Positions 20,740-32,424 of a stretch of 64,000 nucleotides of DNA are shown piece after piece. The translations under genes were made by a program, and so were the position numbers. Each line of letters starts with the position of its first letter. The first letter of the stretch is position 1. A model generated the notes under the pieces. That model was not told the DNA's origin. It searched no databases and was given only the letters and a program-made list of their open reading frames with translations. Source of the stretch: Odiellus spinosus (Eukaryota; Arthropoda; Arachnida; Opiliones; Phalangiidae); assembly GCA_963920705.1 (NCBI GenBank), contig CAWUCO010000197.1:159317-223316 (forward strand), in the 5' to 3' direction.

Positions 20740-23392
20740 AGTTTTCAAAAATCCGTTGAAAAACAAGAAAAATATGGCCAATTCAAGAAATCATACAATA
20801 TCAAAATAGTCAAATTTCAGATTTTCAAAATTCGCTTTTTGATATTAGATGTTTTTTGAATTGTCCATATTTTCCATGTTTTTCAACGGATTTTCCAAAA
20901 CTCTTGTTTTTTAGATACACCAATATTTGCTCTTTCGAGTGGTCTTAATTTTGTCTAAATCGCTTAAAATTCAAAAGTTTTGTGTCCATTTGAATCCAAT
21001 AATCTTGGATTTTTAAGCGTTTTTGCTTAATTTTAACCAATTTTATATTTGTCACAATTTTGCAATTTAGACAAAACCAAAGTCATTCGAAAGAGCAATT
21101 AATGGACAGTTTAAATAATAAAAGTTTTCAAAAATCCGTTGAAAAACATGGAAAATATGGACAATTCAAAAAACATCTAATATCAAAAAGCGAATTTTTA
21201 AAATCTGAAATTTGACTATTTTGATATTCTATGATTTCTTGAATTGTCCATATTTTCCATGTTTTTCAACGGATTTTTGAAAACTCTTATTATTTAAACT
21301 GTCCATTAATTGCTCTTTCGAATGACTTTGGTTTTGTCTAAATTGCAAAATTGTGACAAATATAAAATTGGTTAAAATTAAGCAAAAACGCTTAAAAATC
21401 CAAGATTATTGGATTCAAATGGACACAAAACTTTTGATTTTTAAGCGATTTAGACAAAATTAAGACCACTCGAAAGAACAAATATTGGTCTATCTAAAAA
21501 ACAAGAGTTTTGGAAAATCCGTTGAAAAACATGGAAAATATGGATAATTCAAAAAACATCTAATATCAAAAAGCGAATTTTGAAAATCTGAAATTTGACT
21601 ATTTTGATATTGTATGATTTCTTGAATTGGCCTTATTTCTCTTGTTTTTCAACGGATTTTTGGAAACTCTTATTATTTAGACTGTCCATTAATTGCTCTT
21701 TCGAATGACTTTGGTTTTGTCTAAATTGCAAAATTGTGACAAATATAAAATTGGTTAAAATTAAGCAAAAACGCTTAAAAATCCAAGATTATTGGATTCA
21801 AATGGACACAAAACTTTTGATTTTTAAGCGATTTAGACAAAATTAAGACCACTCGAAAGAGCAAATATTGGTCTATCTAAAAAACAAGAGTTTTGGAAAA
21901 TCCGTTGAAAAACATGGAAAATATGGACAATTCAAAAAACATCTAATATCAAAAAGCGAATTTTGAAAATCTGAAATTTGACTATTTTGATATTGTATGA
22001 TTTCTTGAATTGGCCATATTTTTCTTGTTTTTCAACGGATTTTTGAAAACTATTGTTTTTTAGATAGACCAAAATTTGGTCTTTCGAGTGGTCTTAATTT
22101 TGTCTAAATCGCTTAAAATTCAAAAGTTTTGTGTCCATTTGAATCCAATAATCTTGGATTTTTAAGCGTTTTTGCTTAATTTTAACCAATTTTATATTTG
22201 TCACAATTTTGCAATTTAGACAAAACCAAAGTCATTCGAAAGAGCAATTAATGGACAGTCTAAATAATAAGAGTTTTCAAAAATCCGTTGAAAAACAAGA
22301 AAAATATGGCCAATTCAAGAAATCATAGAATATCAAAATAGTCAAATTTCAGATTTTAAAAATTCGCTTTTTGATATTAGATGTTTTTTGAATTGTCCAT
22401 ATTTTCCATGTTTTTCAACGGATTTTTGAAAACTCTTATTATTTAAACTGTCCATTATTTGCTCTTTCGAATGACTTTGGTTTTGTCTAAATTGCAAAAT
22501 TGTGACAAATATAAAATTGGTTAAAATTAAGAAAAAACGCTTAAAAATCCAAGATTATTGGATTCAAATGGACACAAAACTTTTGAATTTTAAGTGATTT
22601 AGACAAAATTAAGACCACTCGAAAGACCAAATTTTGGTCTATCTAAAAAACAATAGTTTTCAAAAATCCGTTGAAAAACAAGAAAAATATGGCCAATTCA
22701 AAAATCATACAATATCAAAATAGTCAAATTTCAGATTTTCAAAATTCGCTTTTTGATATTAGATGTTTTTTGAATTGTCCATATTTTCCATGTTTTTCAA
22801 CGGATTTTCCCAAAACTCTTGTTTTTTAGATAGACCAATATTTGCTCTTTCGAGTGGTCTTAATTTTGTCTAAATCGCTTAAAATTCAAAAGTTTTGTGT
22901 CCATTTGAATCCAATAATCTTGGATTTTTAAGCGTTTTTGCTTAATTTTAACCAATTTTATATTTGTCACAATTTTGCAATTTAGACAAAACCAAAGTCA
23001 TTCGAAAGAGCAAATATTGGTCTATCTAAAAAACAAGAGTTTTGGAAAATCCGTTGAAAAACATAGAAAATATGGACAATTCAAAAAACATCTAATATCA
23101 AAAAGCGAATTTTTAAAATCTGAAATTTGACTATTTTGATATTCTATGATTTCTTGAATTGGCCATATTTTTCTTGTTTTTCAACGGATTTTTGAAAACT
23201 CTTATTATTTAGACTGTCCATTAATTGCTCTTTCGAATGACTTTGGTTTAGTCTAAATTGCAAAATTGTGACAAATATAAAATTGGTTCAAATTAAGCAA
23301 ACACGCTTAAAAATCCAAGATTATTGGATTCAAATGGACACAAAACTTTTGAATTTTAAGCGATTTAGACAAAATTAAGACCACTCGAAAGA
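20740..23392. repeat. Left arm (2653 bp) of long-spacer inverted repeat
   Basis: Position p pairs with 55817-p with no net indel at the tracers I computed. Exact mirror tracers: GATACACC (20918) with GGTGTATC (34899); GAAAGAACA (21478) with TGTTCTTTC (34339); GAAAAAACGC (22532) with GCGTTTTTTC (33285); CAAACACGC (23302) with GCGTGTTTG (32515). Others include GGCCTTATTTCTCTTG (about 21631) with its complement, TTTTTGGAAAC, and a shared deletion in CAATTCAAAAATC. I found one mismatch in the stretches compared (20796/35021). Confidence 0.93.
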
Positions 23393-26300
23393 GCAAATAT
23401 TGGTCTATCTAAAAAACAAGAGTTTTGGAAAATCCGTTGAAAAACATGGAAAATATGGACAATTCAAAAAACATCTAATATCAAAAAGCGAATTTTGAAA
23501 ATCTGAAATTTGACTATTTTGATATTGTATGATTTCTTGAATTGGCCATATTTTTCTTGTTTTTCAACGGATTTTTGAAAACTATTGTTTTTTAGATAGA
23601 CCAAAATTTGGTCTTTCGAGTGGTCTTAATTTTGTCTAAATCGCTTAAAATTCAAAAGTTTTGTGTCCATTTGAATCCAATAATCTTGGATTTTTAAGCG
23701 TTTTTGCTTAATTTTAACCAATTTTATATTTGTCACAATTTTGCAATTTAGACAAAACCAAAGTCATTCGAAAGAGCAATTAATGGACAGTCTAAATAAT
23801 AAGAGTTTTCAAAAATCCGTTGAAAAACAAGAAAAATATGGCCAATTCAAGAAATCAAAGAATATCAAAATAGTCAAATTTCAGATTTTAAAAATTCGCT
23901 TTTTGATATTAGATGTTTTTTGAATTGTCCATATTTTCTATGTTTTTCAACGGATTTTCCAAAACTCTTGTTTTTTAGATAGACCAATATTTGCTCTTTC
24001 GAGTGGTCTTAATTTTTTCTAAATCGCTTAAAAATCAAAAGTTTTGTGTCCATTTGAATCCAATAATCTTGGATTTTTAAGCGTTTTTGCTTTATTTTAA
24101 AAAATTTTATATTTGTCACAATTTTGCAATTTAGACAAAACCAAAGTCATTCGAAAGAGCAATTAATGGACAGTCTAAATAATAAGAGTATTCAAAAATC
24201 CGTTGAAAAACAAGAAAAATATGGCCAATTCAAGAAATCATACAATATCAAAATAGTCAAATTTCAGATTATCAAAATTCGCTTTTTGATATTAGATGTT
24301 TTTTGAATTGTCCATATTTTCCATGTTTTTCAACGGATTTTCCAAAACTCTTGTTTTTTAGATAGACCAATATTTGCTCTTACGAGTGATCTTAATTTTG
24401 TCTAAATCGCTTAAAATCTAAAAGTTTTGTGTCCATTTGAATCCAATAATCTTGGATTTTTAAGCGTTTTTGCTTAATTTTAACCAATTTTATATTTGTC
24501 ACAATTTTGCAATTTAGACAAAACCAAAGTCATTCGAAAGAGCAATTAATGGACAGTTTAAATAATAAGAGTTTTCAAAAATCCGTTGAAAAACATGGAA
24601 AATATGGACAATTCAAAAAACATCTAATATCAAAAAGCGAATTTTGAAAATCTGAAATTTGACTATTTTGATATTGTATGATTTCTTGAATTGGCCATAT
24701 TTTTCTTGTTTTTCAACGGATTTTCCAAAACTATTGTTTTTTAGATAGACCAAAATTTGGTCTTTCGAGTGGTCTTAATTTTGTCTAAATCGCTTAAAAA
24801 TCAAAAGTTTTGTGTCCATTTGAATCCAATAATCTCGGATTTTTAAGCGTTTTTGCTTTATTTTAACCAATTTTATATTTGTCACAATTTTGCAATTTAG
24901 ACAAAACCAAAGTCATTCGAAAGAGCAATTAATGGACAGTTTAAATAAAAAGAGTTTTCAAAAATCCGTTGAAAAACATGCAAAATATGGACAATTCAAA
25001 AAACATCTAATATCTAAAAGCAAATTTTGAAAATCTGAGATTTGACTATTTTGATATTGTATGATTTCTTGAATTGGCCATATTTTTCTTGTTTTTCAAC
25101 GGATTTTCCAAAACTATTGTTTTTTAGATAGACCAATATTTGCTCTTTCGAGTGGTCTTAATTTTGTCTATATCGCTTAAAAATCAAAAGTTTTGTGTCC
25201 ATTTGAATCCAATAATCTCGGATTTTTAAGCGTTTTTGCTTTATTTTAACCAATTTTATATTTGTCACAATTTTGCAATTTAGACAAAACCAAAGTCATT
25301 CGAAAGAGCAATTAATGGACAGTCTAAATAATAAGAGTTTTCAAAAATCCGTTGAAAAACAAGAAAAATATGGCCAATTCAAGAAATCATAGAATATCAA
25401 AATAGTCAAATTTCAGATTTTCAAAATTCGCTTTTTGATATTAGATGTTTTTTGAATTGTCCATATTTTCCATGTTTTTCAACGGATTTTCCAAAACTCT
25501 TGTTTTTTAGATAGACCAATATTTGCTCTTTCGAGTGGTCTTAATTTTGTCTATATCGCTTAAAAATCAAAAGTTTTGTGTCCATTTGAATCCTATAATC
25601 TTGGATTTTTAAGCGTTTTTGCTTAATTTTAACCAATTTTATATCTGTCACAATTTTGCAATTTAGACAAAACCAAAGTCATTCGAAAGAGCAATTAATG
25701 GACAGTCTAAATAATAAGAGTTTTCAAAAATCCGTTGAAAAACAAGAAAAATATGGCCAATTCAAAAAAACATCTAATATCAAAAAGCGAATTTTTAAAA
25801 TCTGAAATTTGACTATTTTGATATTGTATGATTTCTTGAATTGGCCATATTTTTCTTGTTTTTCAACGGATTTTCCAAAACTATTGTTTTTTAGATAGAC
25901 CAAAATTTGGTCTTTCGAGTGGTCTTAATTTTGTCTAAATCGCTTAAAATTCAAAAGTTTTGTGTCCATTTGAATCCAATAATCTTGGATTTTTAAGCGT
26001 TTTTGCTTTATTTTAACCAATTTTATATTTGTCACAATTTTGCAATTTAGACAAAACCAAAGTCATTCGAAAGAGCAATTAATGGACAGTTTAAATAAAA
26101 AGAGTTTTCAAAAATCCGTTGAAAAACATGCAAAATATGGACAATTCAAAAAACATCTAATATCAAAAAGCAAATTTTGAAAATCTGAAATTTGACTATT
26201 TTGATATTGTATGATTTCTTGAATTGGCCATATTTTTCTTGTTTTTCAACGGATTTTCCAAAACTATTGTTTTTTAGATAGACCAATATTTGCTCTTTCG

Positions 26301-26679
26301 AGTGGTCTTAATTTTGTCTATATCGCTTAAAAATCAAAAGTTTTGTGTTCATTTGAATCCAATAATCTTGGATTTTTAAGCGTTTTTGCTTTATTTTAAC
26401 CAATTTTATATTTGTCACAATTTTGCAATTTAGACAAAACCAAAGTCATTCGAAAGAGCAATTAATGGACAGTCTAAATAATAAGAGTATTCAAAAATCC
26501 GTTGAAAAACAAGAAAAATATGGCCAATTCAAGAAATCATACAATATCAAAATAGTCAAATTTCAGATTTTCAAAATTCGCTTTTTGATATTAGATGTTT
26601 TTTGAATTGTCCATATTTTCCATGTTTTTCAACGGATTTTCCAAAACTCTTGTTTTTTAGATAGACCAATATTTGTTCT

Positions 26680-28595
26680 TACGAGTGATCTTAATTTTGT
26701 CTAAATCGCTTAAAATTTAAAAGTTTTGTGTCCATTTGAATCCAATAATCTTGGATTTTTAAGCGTTTTTGCTTAATTTTAACCAATTTTATATTTGTCA
26801 CAATTTTGCAATTTAGACAAAACCAAAGTCATTCGAAAGAGCAATTAATGGACAGTTTAAATAATAAGAGTTTTCAAAAATCCGTTGAAAAACATGGAAA
26901 ATATGGACAATTCAAAAAACATCTAATATCAAAAAGCGAATTTTGAAAATCTGAAATTTGACTATTTTGATATTGTATGATTTCTTGAATTGGCCATATT
27001 TTTCTTGTTTTTCAACGGATTTTCCAAAACTATTGTTTTTTAGATAGACCAAAATTTGGTCTTTCGAGTGGTCTTAATTTTGTCTAAATCGCTTAAAAAT
27101 CAAAAGTTTTGTGTCCATTTGAATCCAATAATCTCGGATTTTTAAGCGTTTTTGCTTTATTTTAACCAATTTTATATTTGTCACAATTTTGCAATTTAGA
27201 CAAAACCAAAGTCATTCGAAAGAGCAATTAATGGACAGTCTAAATAATAAGAGTTTTCAAAAATCCGTTGAAAAACAAGAAAAATATGGCCAATTCAAGA
27301 AATCATAGAATATCAAAATAGTCAAATTTCAGATTTTCAAAATTCGCTTTTTGATATTAGATGTTTTTTGAATTGTCCATATTTTCCATGTTTTTCAACG
27401 GATTTTCCAAAACTCTTGTTTTTTAGATAGACCAATATTTGCTCTTTCGAGTGGTCTTAATTTTGTCTATATCGCTTAAAAATCAAAAGTTTTGTGTCCA
27501 TTTGAATCCTATAATCTTGGATTTTTAAGCGTTTTTGCTTAATTTTAACCAATTTTATATCTGTCACAATTTTGCAATTTAGACAAAACCAAAGTCATTC
27601 GAAAGAGCAATTAATGGACAGTCTAAATAATAAGAGTTTTCAAAAATCCGTTGAAAAACAAGAAAAATATGGCCAATTCAAAAAAACATCTAATATCAAA
27701 AAGCGAATTTTTAAAATCTGAAATTTGACTATTTTGATATTGTATGATTTCTTGAATTGGCCATATTTTTCTTGTTTTTCAACGGATTTTCCAAAACTAT
27801 TGTTTTTTAGATAGACCAAAATTTGGTCTTTCGAGTGGTCTTAATTTTGTCTAAATCGCTTAAAATTCAAAAGTTTTGTGTCCATTTGAATCCAATAATC
27901 TTGGATTTTTAAGCGTTTTTGCTTTATTTTAACCAATTTTATATTTGTCACAATTTTGCAATTTAGACAAAACCAAAGTCATTCGAAAGAGCAATTAATG
28001 GACAGTTTAAATAAAAAGAGTTTTCAAAAATCCGTTGAAAAACATGCAAAATATGGACAATTCAAAAAACATCTAATATCAAAAAGCAAATTTTGAAAAT
28101 CTGAAATTTGACTATTTTGATATTGTATGATTTCTTGAATTGGCCATATTTTTCTTGTTTTTCAACGGATTTTCCAAAACTATTGTTTTTTAGATAGACC
28201 AATATTTGCTCTTTCGAGTGGTCTTAATTTTGTCTATATCGCTTAAAAATCAAAAGTTTTGTGTCCATTTGAATCCAATAATCTTGGATTTTTAAGCGTT
28301 TTTGCTTTATTTTAACCAATTTTATATTTGTCACAATTTTGCAATTTAGACAAAACCAAAGTCATTCGAAAGAGCAATTAATGGACAGTCTAAATAATAA
28401 GAGTATTCAAAAATCCGTTGAAAAACAAGAAAAATATGGCCAATTCAAGAAATCATACAATATCAAAATAGTCAAATTTCAGATTTTCAAAATTCGCTTT
28501 TTGATATTAGATGTTTTTTGAATTGTCCATATTTTCCATGTTTTTCAACGGATTTTCCAAAACTCTTGTTTTTTAGATAGACCAATATTTGCTCT
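26680..28595 (+). repeat. Five-monomer higher-order repeat (1916 bp), full a-b-c-d-e unit
   Basis: Bounded by successive CTTACGAGTGATC markers (type a). It holds type b near 27065, c near 27450, d near 27830 and e near 28210. The preceding interval, 24381-26679, is a six-monomer version (2299 bp) with chimeric b/d and e/b monomers near 24765 and 25150. Confidence 0.82.
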
Positions 28596-30894
28596 TACGA
28601 GTGATCTTAATTTTGTCTAAATCGCTTAAAATTTAAAAGTTTTGTGTCCATTTGAATCCAATAATCTTGGATTTTTAAGCGTTTTTGCTTAATTTTAACC
28701 AATTTTATATTTGTCACAATTTTGCAATTTAGACAAAACCAAAGTCATTCGAAAGAGCAATTAATGGACAGTCTAAATAATAAGAGTTTTCAAAAATCCG
28801 TTGAAAAACAAGAAAAATATGGCCAATTCAAGAAATCATAGAATATCAAAATAGTCAAATTTCAGATTTTCAAAATTCGCTTTTTGATATTAGATGTTTT
28901 TTGAATTGTCCATATTTTCCATGTTTTTCAACGGATTTTCCAAAACTCTTGTTTTTTAGATAGACCAATATTTGCTCTTTCGAGTGGTCTTAATTTTGTC
29001 TATATCGCTTAAAAATCAAAAGTTTTGTGTCCATTTGAATCCTATAATCTTGGATTTTTAAGCGTTTTTGCTTAATTTTAACCAATTTTATATCTGTCAC
29101 AATTTTGCAATTTAGACAAAACCAAAGTCATTCGAAAGAGCAATTAATGGACAGTCTAAATAATAAGAGTTTTCAAAAATCCGTTGAAAAACAAGAAAAA
29201 TATGGCCAATTCAAAAAAACATCTAATATCAAAAAGCGAATTTTTAAAATCTGAAATTTGACTATTTTGATATTGTATGATTTCTTGAATTGGCCATATT
29301 TTTCTTGTTTTTCAACGGATTTTCCAAAACTATTGTTTTTTAGATAGACCAAAATTTGGTCTTTCGAGTGGTCTTAATTTTGTCTAAATCGCTTAAAATT
29401 CAAAAGTTTTGTGTCCATTTGAATCCAATAATCTTGGATTTTTAAGCGTTTTTGCTTTATTTTAACCAATTTTATATTTGTCACAATTTTGCAATTTAGA
29501 CAAAACCAAAGTCATTCGAAAGAGCAATTAATGGACAGTTTAAATAAAAAGAGTTTTCAAAAATCCGTTGAAAAACATGCAAAATATGGACAATTCAAAA
29601 AACATCTAATATCAAAAAGCAAATTTTGAAAATCTGAAATTTGACTATTTTGATATTGTATGATTTCTTGAATTGGCCATATTTTTCTTGTTTTTCAACG
29701 GATTTTCCAAAACTATTGTTTTTTAGATAGACCAATATTTGCTCTTTCGAGTGGTCTTAATTTTGTCTATATCGCTTAAAAATCAAAAGTTTTGTGTCCA
29801 TTTGAATCCAATAATCTTGGATTTTTAAGCGTTTTTGCTTTATTTTAACCAATTTTATATTTGTCACAATTTTGCAATTTAGACAAAACCAAAGTCATTC
29901 GAAAGAGCAATTAATGGACAGTCTAAATAATAAGAGTATTCAAAAATCCGTTGAAAAACAAGAAAAATATGGCCAATTCAAGAAATCATACAATATCAAA
30001 ATAGTCAAATTTCAGATTTTCAAAATTCGCTTTTTGATATTAGATGTTTTTTGAATTGTCCATATTTTCCATGTTTTTCAACGGATTTTCCAAAACTCTT
30101 GTTTTTTAGATAGACCAATATTTGCTCTTTCGAGTGGTCTTAATTTTGTCTAAATCGCTTAAAATTCAAAAGTTTTGTGTCCATTTGAATCCAATAATCT
30201 TGGATTTTTAAGCGTTTTTGCTTTATTTTAACCAATTTTATATTTGTCACAATTTTGCAATTTAGACAAAACCAAAGTCATTCGAAAGAGCAATTAATGG
30301 ACAGTTTAAATAAAAAGAGTTTTCAAAAATCCGTTGAAAAACATGCAAAATATGGACAATTCAAAAAACATCTAATATCAAAAAGCAAATTTTGAAAATC
30401 TGAAATTTGACTATTTTGATATTGTATGATTTCTTGAATTGGCCATATTTTTCTTGTTTTTCAACGGATTTTCCAAAACTATTGTTTTTTAGATAGACCA
30501 ATATTTGCTCTTTCGAGTGGTCTTAATTTTGTCTATATCGCTTAAAAATCAAAAGTTTTGTGTCCATTTGAATCCAATAATCTTGGATTTTTAAGCGTTT
30601 TTGCTTTATTTTAACCAATTTTATATTTGTCACAATTTTGCAATTTAGACAAAACCAAAGTCATTCGAAAGAGCAATTAATGGACAGTCTAAATAATAAG
30701 AGTATTCAAAAATCCGTTGAAAAACAAGAAAAATATGGCCAATTCAAGAAATCATACAATATCAAAATAGTCAAATTTCAGATTTTCAAAATTCGCTTTT
30801 TGATATTAGATGTTTTTTGAATTGTCCATATTTTCCATGTTTTTCAACGGATTTTCCAAAACTCTTGTTTTTTAGATAGACCAATATTTGCTCT
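28596..30894 (+). repeat. Contracted HOR: a-c-d-e followed by d-e (2299 bp)
   Basis: The first monomer begins as type a (CTTACGAGTGATC) but ends with the dyad A of type b (CATAGAAT near 28840), so type b has been lost by an a/b fusion. Types c, d and e follow, then a second d-e pair near 30130-30800. The next unit (from 30895) again shows the a/b fusion, then c and d, so the contracted form was itself copied. Confidence 0.8.
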
Positions 30895-32424
30895 TACGAG
30901 TGATCTTAATTTTGTCTAAATCGCTTAAAATTTAAAAGTTTTGTGTCCATTTGAATCCAATAATCTTGGATTTTTAAGCGTTTTTGCTTAATTTTAACCA
31001 ATTTTATATTTGTCACAATTTTGCAATTTAGACAAAACCAAAGTCATTCGAAAGAGCAATTAATGGACAGTCTAAATAATAAGAGTTTTCAAAAATCCGT
31101 TGAAAAACAAGAAAAATATGGCCAATTCAAGAAATCATAGAATATCAAAATAGTCAAATTTCAGATTTTCAAAATTCGCTTTTTGATATTAGATGTTTTT
31201 TGAATTGTCCATATTTTCCATGTTTTTCAACGGATTTTCCAAAACTCTTGTTTTTTAGATAGACCAATATTTGCTCTTTCGAGTGGTCTTAATTTTGTCT
31301 ATATCGCTTAAAAATCAAAAGTTTTGTGTCCATTTGAATCCTATAATCTTGGATTTTTAAGCGTTTTTGCTTAATTTTAACCAATTTTATATCTGTCACA
31401 ATTTTGCAATTTAGACAAAACCAAAGTCATTCGAAAGAGCAATTAATGGACAGTCTAAATAATAAGAGTTTTCAAAAATCCGTTGAAAAACAAGAAAAAT
31501 ATGGCCAATTCAAAAAAACATCTAATATCAAAAAGCGAATTTTTAAAATCTGAAATTTGACTATTTTGATATTGTATGATTTCTTGAATTGGCCATATTT
31601 TTCTTGTTTTTCAACGGATTTTCCAAAACTATTGTTTTTTAGATAGACCAAAATTTGGTCTTTCGAGTGGTCTTAATTTTGTCTAAATCGCTTAAAATTC
31701 AAAAGTTTTGTGTCCATTTGAATCCAATAATCTTGGATTTTTAAGCGTTTTTGCTTTATTTTAACCAATTTTATATTTGTCACAATTTTGCAATTTAGAC
31801 AAAACCAAAGTCATTCGAAAGAGCAATTAATGGACAGTTTAAATAAAAAGAGTTTTCAAAAATCCGTTGAAAAACATGCAAAATATGGACAATTCAAAAA
31901 ACATCTAATATCAAAAAGCAAATTTTGAAAATCTGAAATTTGACTATTTTGATATTGTATGATTTCTTGAATTGGCCATATTTTTCTTGTTTTTCAACGG
32001 ATTTTCCAAAACTATTGTTTTTTAGATAGACCAAAATTTGGTCTTTCGAGTGGTCTTAATTTTGTCTAAATCGCTTAAAAATCAAAAGTTTTGTGTCCAT
32101 TTGAATCCAATAATCTTGGATTTTTAAGCGTTTTTGCTTTATTTTAACCAATTTTATATTTGTCCCAATTTTGCAATTTAGACAAAACCAAAGCCATTCG
32201 AAAGAGCAATTAATGGACAGTCTAAATAATAAGAGTTTTCAAAATCCGTTTGAAAAACAAGAAAAATATGGCCAATTCAAGAAATCATAGAATATCAAAA
32301 TAGTCAAATTTCAGATTTTCAAAATTCGCTTTTTGATATTAGATGTTTTTTGAATTGTCCATATTTTCCATGTTTTTCAACGCATTTTCCAAAACTATTG
32401 TTTTTTAGATAGACCAAAATTTGG

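Larger units (their letters stand above)
23393..32424 (+). repeat. 9-kb spacer: one-direction array with higher-order repeats
   Basis: Apart from a short R remnant to about 23575, every H1/H2 pair here is F, the longest unswitched run in the window. Monomers fall into types by linked variants: a (CTTACGAGTGATC), b (CATAGAAT following CTCGG), c (TCCTATAATC, TATCTGTCAC, dyad A inverted after GGCCAATTC), d (AAATAAAAAGAG, CATGCAAAAT, dyad A inverted), e (TCTATATCGC, AGAGTATTC). Order is mostly a-b-c-d-e, with a-c-d-e and d-e variants. Confidence 0.85.

Noticed and set aside
13783-23923. Apparent 4979-bp (13-monomer) higher-order period from equal spacing at 13783, 18762 and 23741
   Set aside because: Flanking monomers differ in H1 haplotype and direction at these three places, so the equal spacing only reflects whole multiples of 383 bp.
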